Origin: XYD1-FULL-39-28 sp964539855
GTDB taxonomy: Bacteria > Patescibacteriota > Minisyncoccia > Minisyncoccales > Staskawiczbacteraceae
NCBI GenBank assembly: GCA_964539855.1
Contig: CAZIJR010000014.1
Span: forward strand, 1-15,447
Reading direction: 5' to 3'
DNA length: 15,447 bases
In this document: positions 6,794 to 13,765 of the stretch, piece by piece
Layout: each line of letters begins with the position of its first letter
How positions within the stretch are numbered: the stretch's first letter is position 1
Program-made: the position numbers and the translations under genes
Notes under the pieces: generated by a model
The model's input: only the letters and a program-made list of their open reading frames with translations
Databases searched by the model: none
What the model was told of the DNA's origin: nothing

Positions 6794-8518
6794 ATGAAAT
6801 TATTACAAGAATTATTTTCCCAGGGCCTTATATCGGAAAAAAATAAGGATGAACTGGTAAAAGAGTTTGAAAAAACAGGAAAGAAAGAAGAGGAAATTAT
6901 TTTGGAAAAGAAAATTATTCCTGAAGACTCTTTGTTTGAAATAAAAAGTAAAATTTTTGGCATTCCTTTTAAAAAAGTAAAAGCAGAACAAATTCCTTCT
7001 GACATTTTAGAGCTTGTACCAGAGGAGGCATCTGTAAATTACCAAATGGCTCCACTGGGAAAAGCTGAAAATTTTGTGGAGATAGGGATGCTTTATCCTG
7101 AAGATATAGCGTCTCAAAATGCTTTGAGATTTTTGGCTAATCAGGAAAAATTTGAATACAGAGTTTTTCTTATAACGCCAAGCAACTTAGACGAGATTCT
7201 AAAACAGCGAAAAAGTATATCTTCAGAAACCAAAAGGGCGCTTGAGGAACTGGACAAAGAAAGAGGAGAAATGTTTGACACAATGGTAAAAAAAGCGCCA
7301 ATGGGAACAATAGAAGAGGAAGCCCCCATTATTAAAATGGTGCTGGTTATATTAAGGCACGCGCTTGAAGGAAACGCTTCTGATATTCACATTGAGCCAG
7401 GCAGAGAAAAGCTTACGGTTCGGTTTAGATTAAATGGTATTTTACATTCAAGTTTGTTTTTGCCTTTAAAAGTCCACCCGTCTATTGTTGCCAGAATTAA
7501 AATTCTTTCTGGTTTGAAAATTGATGAAAACAGAGTTCCCCAAGATGGCAGGTTTTCTGCAAATATAAATAGTACGGATATTGATTTTAGGGTTTCAACT
7601 TTTCCTACTCTTTACGGAGAAAAAGTTGAGCTAAGAGTTTTAGATGCTTTTACAGGATTAAAACCGTTTGAGGAGTTGGGATTAAAAGGAAGGAGCCTGG
7701 AAGTAGTTAAAGAAGCTATAAAAAAGCCTTATGGACTCATCTTGTCTACTGGACCGACGGGATCTGGAAAAACAACAACCCAATATGCGGCATTAAGAAT
7801 GCTTAACAATGATTCAGTAAACATTGTTACTATAGAAGATCCAATAGAATATTCTATCCAAGGAGTTAACCAGTCGCAGGTAAAACCCGAAATTGGATAT
7901 ACTTTTTCCAATGGGCTGCGCCAAATTTTAAGACAAGATCCAAACATTATAATGATTGGAGAAATCAGGGATGAAGAAACTGCTGATTTGGTGGTAAACG
8001 CCGCACTTACCGGCCATATTGTGCTGTCTACACTACACACTAATTCTTCAGCCGGAGTGGTTCCAAGGTTGATGGATATGGGTGTAAGACCGTTTTTAAT
8101 TCCATCCACTTTGCGGGTGGTTATTTCCCAGAAATTGATTAGAATGCTTTGTCCACATTGCAAATTAAAAGTAAAGCCTAAAGATAAAACAAAGGATTAT
8201 ATAATGGGTAAAATAAAAAATTTCCCGGTAGATGTAAAAAAGGATTTAAAAATTCAAGATCCTCTCTTTGTATATAAAAGTAAGGGTTGTGAAAAATGTA
8301 ATTTTTCAGGGTATATTGGCAGAACCGGCTTGTTTGAAATTTTGTCTATGACAGATGAATTGGCCGATTTAATACAAAAAACTCCTATAGAAAGCTTAAT
8401 TTTTAAAACAGCGAAAAAACAAGGAATGTTGACAATGGAAGAAGAGGGCATATTAAAAGTTTTGGCGGGTGAAACATCTATTGAAGAAGTAGCCCGCGTT
8501 GTAGAAGAGAGACAATAA
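6794..8518 (+). CDS. pilB: Type IV pilus extension ATPase PilB
   Basis: A 574-residue hexameric secretion ATPase of the GspE/PilB family that powers pilin polymerisation. The N-terminal MshEN-like domain (about 1-130) begins QGLISEKNKDEL. N2 domain: EEAPIIKMV ... ASDIHIEP (175-201). Walker A: GPTGSGKTT (320-328). The Asp box is IVTIEDPIEY (344-353), Walker B IIMIGEIRD (385-393), and the His box TGHIVLSTLHTN (406-417). A zinc-binding insertion carries C453-x2-C456 and C499-x2-C502, a hallmark separating PilB/GspE from PilT. All catalytic residues are present. A TATAAC box (6783-6788) lies 5 bases before the ATG and there is no Shine-Dalgarno. Confidence 0.97.
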   Translation: MKLLQELFSQGLISEKNKDELVKEFEKTGKKEEEIILEKKIIPEDSLFEIKSKIFGIPFKKVKAEQIPSDILELVPEEASVNYQMAPLGKAENFVEIGMLYPEDIASQNALRFLANQEKFEYRVFLITPSNLDEILKQRKSISSETKRALEELDKERGEMFDTMVKKAPMGTIEEEAPIIKMVLVILRHALEGNASDIHIEPGREKLTVRFRLNGILHSSLFLPLKVHPSIVARIKILSGLKIDENRVPQDGRFSANINSTDIDFRVSTFPTLYGEKVELRVLDAFTGLKPFEELGLKGRSLEVVKEAIKKPYGLILSTGPTGSGKTTTQYAALRMLNNDSVNIVTIEDPIEYSIQGVNQSQVKPEIGYTFSNGLRQILRQDPNIIMIGEIRDEETADLVVNAALTGHIVLSTLHTNSSAGVVPRLMDMGVRPFLIPSTLRVVISQKLIRMLCPHCKLKVKPKDKTKDYIMGKIKNFPVDVKKDLKIQDPLFVYKSKGCEKCNFSGYIGRTGLFEILSMTDELADLIQKTPIESLIFKTAKKQGMLTMEEEGILKVLAGETSIEEVARVVEERQ

Positions 8519-8536
8519 AAATAAATTATAAAACTT

Positions 8537-9601
8537 ATGGATTACTTAAATTATTTCAAAAAACTTTTAGACACGGTAGTTGATCAGGAGGCTTCAGATC
8601 TTGATATTTCCGTGGGGCATGCTCCAAATATCCGCATAACAGGCCAACTCGTGCCCTTGAGCCAGGAAAAAATAATTACAGCTAAGGATTCTGAGGGCAT
8701 TGCTTTCGCCATACTTTCGGAATTTCAGAAAAAAAAGCTTTTAGAGCAAAAAGAGATTGATTTTTCTTATCAGCACGAAGAGAGGGGTAGATTTAGGGTT
8801 AACATTTTTTTTCAAAGGGGGACTATAAGCCTTGCTCTACGTTTTATCCCATCAAAAATAAGGACAATTGAAGAATTAAATTTACCTCCCGTTATGCACG
8901 ATTTTGCTTCAAGGCCCCAAGGGCTTGTTTTGGTGACGGGAGCCACTAGTCAGGGTAAATCTACAACATTGGCGGCTATGATAGATGAAATAAACCACAC
9001 CAGATCAGTGCACATAATTACGATAGAAGACCCAATAGAATACACTTATCCCATTGATAGAGCAATTATAGACCAAAGAGAAGTTGGTATAGATACTATA
9101 AACTTTGCTAACGCATTGAGGTCTAGTTTGCGTCAAAATCCAGATGTGCTTATGGTAGGAGAGATGAGGGATTTGGAAACAATTTCTACTACAATTACTG
9201 CAGCTGAAACTGGACATTTAGTTTTTGCTACTCTGCATACAAATTCATCTGCTCAAACAATACATAGAATTGTGGATGTTTTTCCCGCAGAACAGCAAAG
9301 TCAAATAAGGTTTCAATTGTCCAGTTCTTTGTTGGGTATAGTTTCACAGCGCTTGATACCCAGGATTAAAGGTGGGTTTATTCCTGTTTGCGAAGTAATG
9401 ATTTGTAACAACGCAGTTTCTACATTGATAAGGGAAAATAAAGTTCACGAAATACCGGCTGTCATAGAAACCTCGGCAAAAGAGGGTATGATATCATTGG
9501 GAAGGGCGATGGTTGACTTGGTAAGAAAAAAAGAAATATCTTTGAAGAATGCCACAGACTATGCACTAGACCCAGGCGAAATCAAAAACCTCTTGCGATA
9601 A
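8537..9601 (+). CDS. pilT: Type IV pilus retraction ATPase PilT
   Basis: A 354-residue AAA-like secretion ATPase that depolymerises the pilus. N-terminal PAS-like region: ASDLDISVGHAPNIRITG (19-36). Walker A: GATSQGKST (135-143). The Asp box is IITIEDPIEY (160-169), Walker B VLMVGEMRD (204-212), the His box TGHLVFATLHTN (226-237), and FQLSSSLLGIVSQRLIPR (259-276) is characteristic of PilT. It lacks the Cys zinc site of PilB. The C-terminal IRENK (298-302) stands where the AIRNLIRE retraction motif is expected. Two departures are visible: the P-loop has A-T-S-Q where most relatives have P-T-G-S, and the usual SDLH is SDLD. The GxxxxGKS core is intact. A TATAAA box sits 4 bases before the ATG. 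Confidence 0.95.
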   Translation: MDYLNYFKKLLDTVVDQEASDLDISVGHAPNIRITGQLVPLSQEKIITAKDSEGIAFAILSEFQKKKLLEQKEIDFSYQHEERGRFRVNIFFQRGTISLALRFIPSKIRTIEELNLPPVMHDFASRPQGLVLVTGATSQGKSTTLAAMIDEINHTRSVHIITIEDPIEYTYPIDRAIIDQREVGIDTINFANALRSSLRQNPDVLMVGEMRDLETISTTITAAETGHLVFATLHTNSSAQTIHRIVDVFPAEQQSQIRFQLSSSLLGIVSQRLIPRIKGGFIPVCEVMICNNAVSTLIRENKVHEIPAVIETSAKEGMISLGRAMVDLVRKKEISLKNATDYALDPGEIKNLLR

Positions 9602-9621
9602 AATTGTATAAAATATTTTTT

Positions 9622-11025
9622 GTGAGAAAATCCAAAAATAAAATTCGCTTAACTGTCAAAAAACACCTCCACAAACTAAAGAAGTTCTTTCGTGGTTTTA
9701 CCATAGTAGAGTTGATAATAGTAATATCCATTATAGGTACACTGGCCAGCATTATTTTAGTTTCTGTGTCCTCATACATAGGTAAGTCCAAGGATAGCAG
9801 AATAAAAGCAGAGATATCTGAAATATCAAAAGGAGCAGTAATATATTATTCTAATAATTTCACATACGATGGTTACGAGGACACGTTGTCTTCTTTTGAT
9901 GCTGTACAACCAGGAAGCGACTATGAATTTGCCACAGACGATGCAACTGCCTATGTAGTTTACGCCAAACTAGCCACCAGTGATGCTTATTGGTGTACAG
10001 ATTCTACTGGCAGTAAAATAGAATTAGAAAATCTTCCTGACGATGGTGTTTATTCTTGCGTTTCGGGCAGTAGAAGTTATTGCTCCTCTGATTTAGATTG
10101 TAATTTTGATAATTGCGAGGCTTGCACTTCTGGATTTTGCCAAGTTAGCTGTAATCCTTTAAATTGTGAAGAGTGTATGCTGGGTACCGGTATGTGTGCT
10201 TCTACCTGTTCTACTTGCCAAACCTGTAGTACTGGCATGTGTGATACTGCACCTTCTTGTTGCGGAAATGGAACTTGCGAGATATCAAACGAAGAAAATT
10301 GCAATAGTTGTTCTGAAGATTGTGGTTCCTGTTTTACTGTTTGCGGAGCTTCTTTAACCGACTATCGGGATAGCAAAGAATATCCTACTGTTCAAATCGG
10401 AGACCAGTGTTGGATATCAGAAAATCTTGATTACGACAATGGTTGTGCTGCCATAACTTGGGTAAACTATTCCGACGTTGGATGGTGTGGCTATTATACA
10501 GGAGGACCATTCGCGTACGAAGGGTTATTATACCAATGGTCAGCTGCAATGAACGACTCAGCTGGCTGTAATGGAACGGGTGCTCCGCCGAACGATGATT
10601 GCTCTTTGCCTGTCCAAGGAATTTGTCCTGCCGGTTGGCACGTACCCTCTCATTATGAGTGGTTTACATTGGAAAGGGCTGTTTGTGCATCCGCGCCAGC
10701 ATCTTCTACCTGTGAAACCAATTTCCCTTATAGTGTATCGTATATTGGCTGGAAAGGAACTAATGAAGGCGATAAAATAAAAAATACAGGGCTTTGTGGG
10801 GGGAGAACCCCTTGCGATACATCTGGATTCGATGTACTTTTAGTTGGAGATCGTGATCATAGCGGGGGGTTTTATTCTCGTGGTACTTATACGGGATTTT
10901 GGTCGTCTACAACAAAGACTGTTTCAGATGCTTGGATCCGATCATTGAGTAAGACCGCCTCTACTATTTATCAGAATGCCGATCCTATGTCGCGTGCTTT
11001 TTCAGTGCGCTGTGTAAAAGATTAA
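9622..11025 (+). CDS. Large pilin with Cys-rich stalk and C-terminal FISUMP domain (candidate tip adhesin)
   Basis: A prepilin of 467 residues from GTG 9622. An in-frame TTG at 9604 would add six residues; I prefer GTG because TATAAA (9607-9612) lies between the two. Numbered from GTG, there is a basic leader of 25 residues, a class III cleavage site G25/F26 and Glu at mature position 5 (FTIVE), followed by the hydrophobic N-terminal helix. The pilin core runs to about 149 and contains YIGKSKDS and CTDSTGSK, shared with the two small pilins downstream. A stalk (about 154-241) carries about 21 cysteines. The C-terminal domain (about 246-466) matches the Fibrobacter succinogenes major paralogous (FISUMP) domain, a C-type-lectin-like fold: QIGDQCWISENLDY, LLYQWSAAM, CPAGWHVPS, YEWFTLE, FWSSTT and FSVRCVKD. 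A minor or tip subunit with a binding head is the likely role; the ligand is unknown. Confidence 0.88.
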   Translation: MRKSKNKIRLTVKKHLHKLKKFFRGFTIVELIIVISIIGTLASIILVSVSSYIGKSKDSRIKAEISEISKGAVIYYSNNFTYDGYEDTLSSFDAVQPGSDYEFATDDATAYVVYAKLATSDAYWCTDSTGSKIELENLPDDGVYSCVSGSRSYCSSDLDCNFDNCEACTSGFCQVSCNPLNCEECMLGTGMCASTCSTCQTCSTGMCDTAPSCCGNGTCEISNEENCNSCSEDCGSCFTVCGASLTDYRDSKEYPTVQIGDQCWISENLDYDNGCAAITWVNYSDVGWCGYYTGGPFAYEGLLYQWSAAMNDSAGCNGTGAPPNDDCSLPVQGICPAGWHVPSHYEWFTLERAVCASAPASSTCETNFPYSVSYIGWKGTNEGDKIKNTGLCGGRTPCDTSGFDVLLVGDRDHSGGFYSRGTYTGFWSSTTKTVSDAWIRSLSKTASTIYQNADPMSRAFSVRCVKD

Positions 11026-11059
11026 TTTTTAATCTAAAATATGTCTTATATTTTATAAA

Positions 11060-12268
11060 ATGAAGTATATTTATCAGGCCAGGTCAAAAGAAGGGAAGCT
11101 GGAAACAGGAACAGTTGAAGCTTCAACAAAAGAATCGGCGGCTCTTCTTTTACAAAAATATAATATTTTTGCTACATCTATAAAGGAACAAACGCCTGTA
11201 ATTTTGCGTACAGAAAATATTGGTTTTTTAAATCGGGTTTCAAAAAAAGATTTGGCAATTTTTTCCAGGCAGCTGGCGGTTATGCTTCAATCAAGAGTTC
11301 CAGTTGTGCAGAGTTTAAAAAGTTTGGCAGTTCAAACAAAAGCCCCTGGATTTAAGCAAAAAATTTTGAAAATATCGCAATTGGTTGAAGAGGGCAACCC
11401 GTTGTCTGAAGCGTTTGGCACATTTCCTGAAGTTTTTAATGTTTTTTATATAAGTTTAATAAAAACAGGAGAGGCGTCGGGAAAAATTTCAGACGCGCTT
11501 TCTTATCTTTCAGAGCACTTAGAAAGAGAGTATGATATTTCTTCTCAAATAAGGGCTGCTATGATTTATCCTGCATTTGTTATTTGGGTTTTGGGGGCAG
11601 TAGTTTTGATTGTTATGTTTTTTGTAATGCCACGTCTTGTGGATTTGCTTAGCCAGACAACCACAGACCCCCCGTTTTTTACGCGCGTAATGATTGATTT
11701 CTACGGTTTTTTAAGCAATTACGGATGGATTATAATAGTTGGGTTTGTTTTTTTGGTTTTGTTTATCATATATTATTTTACAACTAAGGAGGGTAAAAAA
11801 AGATATGATAGATTTTCTTTAAAAGTTCCGATTGTTGGTTCTTTTCTCAAAAAAATATTTCTTATAAGATTTGCTGAAAATATATCCACTTTAATAGGCG
11901 CTGGGCTTTCTATTAATAAAGCACTAAAAATTACAAAAGATACGGTGGCAAATTTTGTTTATAAACAAATGCTTCAAGAAACAGAGGAAAGAGTTTCTGA
12001 AGGAGAAAAAATAAGCTCTGTTTTGGTAAAATATCCCGAGCTGGTACCTCCATTTGTGGTGCAAATGGTGCAAGTGGGAGAAGAAACCGGAAAGTTGGAT
12101 AAAAATCTGATGGAAATAGTAAATTTTTATCAAAAAGAAGTGAACAGGGCAGTGGCTACATTTACAGCATTACTGGAACCTGTTTTAATAATTTTTTTAG
12201 GAGTGATAGTGGCTATTTTGGCAATATCCGTTTTAGAGCCACTTTACGGCGCCCTTGGAACTATATAG
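11060..12268 (+). CDS. pilC: Type IV pilus inner-membrane platform protein PilC
   Basis: A 402-residue polytopic membrane protein on which PilB and PilT act. It has an N-terminal small domain (2-45) starting with KYIYQARSKEGK, and two GspF domains (about 66-190 and 270-390) with the duplicated motifs KTGEASGKISDAL (135-147) and VGEETGKLDKNL (339-350). Membrane helices lie at about 170-190, 222-240 and 373-393. Length is normal for the family. The placement after the FISUMP pilin, separated from pilT, is a little unusual, since pilBTC are commonly adjacent. TATATT (11047-11052) ends 7 bases before the ATG, so a separate leaderless transcript is possible. Confidence 0.97.
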   Translation: MKYIYQARSKEGKLETGTVEASTKESAALLLQKYNIFATSIKEQTPVILRTENIGFLNRVSKKDLAIFSRQLAVMLQSRVPVVQSLKSLAVQTKAPGFKQKILKISQLVEEGNPLSEAFGTFPEVFNVFYISLIKTGEASGKISDALSYLSEHLEREYDISSQIRAAMIYPAFVIWVLGAVVLIVMFFVMPRLVDLLSQTTTDPPFFTRVMIDFYGFLSNYGWIIIVGFVFLVLFIIYYFTTKEGKKRYDRFSLKVPIVGSFLKKIFLIRFAENISTLIGAGLSINKALKITKDTVANFVYKQMLQETEERVSEGEKISSVLVKYPELVPPFVVQMVQVGEETGKLDKNLMEIVNFYQKEVNRAVATFTALLEPVLIIFLGVIVAILAISVLEPLYGALGTI

Positions 12269-12271
12269 CGC

Positions 12272-12308
12272 GAATTTGAAATTTACAATTTAAAATCAAT
12301 TTAAAATT
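12272..12308 (+). repeat. Left inverted-repeat region of the four-helix-bundle element
   Basis: AT-rich sequence starting GAATTTGAAATTTACAATTT, 3 bp after pilC. AATTTACAAT (12280-12289) is the exact inverse of ATTGTAAATT at 12696-12705. AATTTGAAATTT (12273-12284) is the exact inverse of 12712-12723. It is low-complexity, so chance similarity has to be considered. Confidence 0.5.
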
Positions 12309-12313
12309 ATTAA

Positions 12314-12679
12314 ATGTCTCAATTTGAAAACAAATATGATTTAGAAGACAGGACAGTTAAATTTTCTACAGAGCTTATAATATTTTGTAAAACATGTCCA
12401 AAAGACACTATTACATTACCTTTAATAAATCAGTTAATTCGTAGCGGTACCAGTATAGGTGCGAATTATAGAGAAGCTAACGGCGGTTCAAGTAAGAGAG
12501 ATTTTCAGAACAAAATATTTATCTGTAAAAAAGAAGCAAAAGAAACCCTTTATTGGTTGGAATTAGTAGGAAAATCAATTGATGATACATCACAAAAAGA
12601 AACAGCGCGCAAGCTTTGGCAGGAAGCTAAAGAATTTATACTAATATTTGGGAAAATAGCTTATTCAACAAAAAAATAA
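12314..12679 (+). CDS. Four-helix-bundle protein (23S rRNA intervening-sequence protein family)
   Basis: A 121-residue all-helical protein of the family PF05635/TIGR02436. Family hallmarks are YDLEDRTVKFS (8-18), the central LIRSGTSIGANYREA (41-55), and SKRDFQNKIFICKKEAKETL (60-79) followed by YWLELV. Members were first found in intervening sequences of 23S rRNA genes but occur at scattered sites in many bacteria, and the accessory protein Avd of diversity-generating retroelements has the same fold. The molecular function is unknown. It is flanked by AT-rich inverted repeats (12272-12308 and 12696-12737), interrupts the pilus genes between pilC and a pilin, and has no known pilus role. I read it as a small dispersed element. 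TAAAAT (12302-12307) is 6 bases before the ATG. Confidence 0.93.
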   Translation: MSQFENKYDLEDRTVKFSTELIIFCKTCPKDTITLPLINQLIRSGTSIGANYREANGGSSKRDFQNKIFICKKEAKETLYWLELVGKSIDDTSQKETARKLWQEAKEFILIFGKIAYSTKK

Positions 12680-12695
12680 TATTATTGATTAATTT

Positions 12696-12737
12696 ATTGT
12701 AAATTGAATTCAAATTTCAAATTTCAAAATTCAAATT
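12696..12737 (+). repeat. Right inverted-repeat region; also encodes the next pilin's leader
   Basis: ATTGTAAATT (12696-12705) and AAATTTCAAATT (12712-12723) are exact inverses of stretches in 12272-12289. CAAATTTCAAATTTCAAAAT (12711-12730) is additionally an imperfect short tandem repeat. The TTG start codon of the downstream pilin (12704) and its first codons lie within this repeat. Confidence 0.5.
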
Positions 12738-13171
12738 CAGGGAGTGGTTTTACTTTAGTAGAATTACTGGTTAGTATTGCCATAATTGGCATTTTGTCTT
12801 CAATCATCTTGTTTTCCATTACTCGTTACATAAACAGTGGAAAAGATTCTAATGTAGAGGGCAATTTGGCGATCTTGGTTCCTGCGGGAGAGGTTTATTA
12901 TAATAGCTACAACAACAGTTATACGGGTTTTTGTGACTCTCCAGTTGTGCATATTACTTCAGAGCAAATGCCCCATAGTTCTGACGAAAACTGCCATGAG
13001 AGTGCCACGCCAGGAATTTGCTGTTATGAAAATTCTAATGGCGACGCCTGGGCGGCTTGCGCACGGGAATTTACTGATTCAACAATGGCTTTTTGTGTTG
13101 ATAGTAGGGGTTATAAAAAGTTGATAGAGAACGAAAGGTGTAAAGATCCTGCAAATACTAGGTGTGAATAA
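12704..13171 (+). CDS. Type IV pilin-like protein (minor pilin), TTG start
   Basis: A 155-residue prepilin. The leader is MNSNFKFQNSNSGSG (15 residues), cleaved at G15/F16. The mature protein begins FTLVE with Glu5 and a hydrophobic helix to about residue 40. The core contains RYINSGKDS (41-49) and FCVDSRGYKK (130-139), both shared with the other two pilins here. It has eight further cysteines; the C-terminal pair C146 and C154 probably forms a loop. The frame is closed upstream by TGA at 12686-12688 and contains no ATG before the pilin helix, so TTG 12704 is the only standard start, and it falls inside the repeat that borders the four-helix-bundle element. The leader may have been replaced by that insertion. 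Confidence 0.85.
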   Translation: MNSNFKFQNSNSGSGFTLVELLVSIAIIGILSSIILFSITRYINSGKDSNVEGNLAILVPAGEVYYNSYNNSYTGFCDSPVVHITSEQMPHSSDENCHESATPGICCYENSNGDAWAACAREFTDSTMAFCVDSRGYKKLIENERCKDPANTRCE

Positions 13172-13178
13172 CTTGCTG

Positions 13179-13205
13179 TTGATATTTTTTAAATAGGTGT
13201 ATAAT
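13179..13205 (+). promoter_or_regulatory. Promoter of the 152-aa pilin
   Basis: TTGATA (13179-13184), a 15-base spacer and a perfect TATAAT (13200-13205). The spacer is short but the hexamers are good. Initiation near 13212 would give a roughly 20-base A-rich leader without a Shine-Dalgarno. Together with the terminator after the gene, it makes this pilin an independent transcription unit. Confidence 0.5.
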
Positions 13206-13232
13206 TAAAAAATAAAATATAAATAAAAAAAT

Positions 13233-13691
13233 ATGAAAAAAAATAATGCAGGTTTTACTATTATTGAATTGCTGGTTGTTATTGCCATTATTGCGGTTTT
13301 GGCGGCAATCGTGTTAATCAACGTGACTCGTTATATTGATAAGGGTAAAGATTCTGCAGCAATGGGAGACTTGGGAACACTTTTTACAAACGCCATTACC
13401 TTTTATAATGAAACAGGCGCTTTTGAAGGAGTTACAACTGACCCTGATTACCAAAAAGTAGTTGCGGGACTTGAAAGTGATAAAATGAATTATAAAGTTT
13501 CCGAGGACAATCTTGTATCTACATGTAACGTTTCGGCTGATTGCACTGATCCTGCCGATTCTGAGTGGTGTGTTGCTATAAACTTAAAGACTACTGATGA
13601 TGCCTCATATTGCGTTGATTCTTCTGGAAATAAAAAAGAGTATTCAGGAACAGCAGCAACGGCTGCTTGTAGCGCCGGGGCCTGTCAATAA
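13233..13691 (+). CDS. Type IV pilin, probable major subunit
   Basis: A 152-residue prepilin with a minimal leader MKKNNAG cleaved at G7/F8. FTIIE follows, with Glu at mature position 5 and a canonical hydrophobic helix (about 10-33). The core contains RYIDKGKDS (33-41), C98/C104, WCVAINL (112-118) and YCVDSSGNKKEY (126-137), and ends with a C146/C151 pair. I favour it as the major subunit because it has the simplest leader, its own promoter (13179-13205) and an intrinsic terminator directly after it, as expected for a highly expressed single gene. This is an inference; the sequence alone does not show abundance. It is closely related in plan to the pilin at 12704. Confidence 0.9.
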   Translation: MKKNNAGFTIIELLVVIAIIAVLAAIVLINVTRYIDKGKDSAAMGDLGTLFTNAITFYNETGAFEGVTTDPDYQKVVAGLESDKMNYKVSEDNLVSTCNVSADCTDPADSEWCVAINLKTTDDASYCVDSSGNKKEYSGTAATAACSAGACQ

Positions 13692-13702
13692 TTAATATTA
13701 TT

Positions 13703-13737
13703 AAAAAACAGCCTGAGCAAAAAATGGCTGTTTTTTT
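13703..13737 (+). terminator. Intrinsic terminator after the 152-aa pilin
   Basis: AAAAAACAGCC (13703-13713) pairs with GGCTGTTTTTT (13726-13736) across a 12-base loop. The descending arm runs into seven T residues (13731-13737). It begins 12 bases after the pilin stop and ends before the pilD -10 box. The A-rich/T-rich arms could work in both directions. Confidence 0.85.
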
Positions 13738-13750
13738 ATTTAAAAATAAA

Positions 13751-13759
13751 TGATAGAAT
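13751..13759 (+). promoter_or_regulatory. Extended -10 promoter of pilD
   Basis: TGATAGAAT matches the extended -10 pattern TGnTAnAAT and ends 6 bases before the pilD ATG, so the transcript would start at or within a base or two of the start codon. The preceding terminator makes a separate pilD promoter necessary unless there is read-through. Confidence 0.45.
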
Positions 13760-13765
13760 AATTTA

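Larger units (their letters stand above)
12272..12737 (+). mobile_element. Possible small dispersed element carrying the four-helix-bundle gene
   Basis: The unit is about 470 bp: left inverted-repeat region, the 121-aa four-helix-bundle gene, and right inverted-repeat region. It sits in an otherwise uninterrupted pilus locus. No transposase and no clear target duplication are visible, so mobility is inferred only from repeat symmetry and from the scattered distribution of this gene family. The element boundaries are approximate. Confidence 0.35.

Noticed and set aside
7729..8163. 144-aa antisense frame inside pilB
   Set aside because: It is a shadow of the conserved ATPase core, with no plausible domain or start context.
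9622..12679. Diversity-generating retroelement: C-type-lectin-fold target plus Avd-like four-helix protein
   Set aside because: No reverse transcriptase and no template repeat resembling the 3' end of the FISUMP pilin are visible. The C-terminus is not enriched in the AAY-derived variable residues typical of such targets. The four-helix family is common outside these systems. A search of the full genome for a near-copy of 10900-11020 differing at adenines would settle it.
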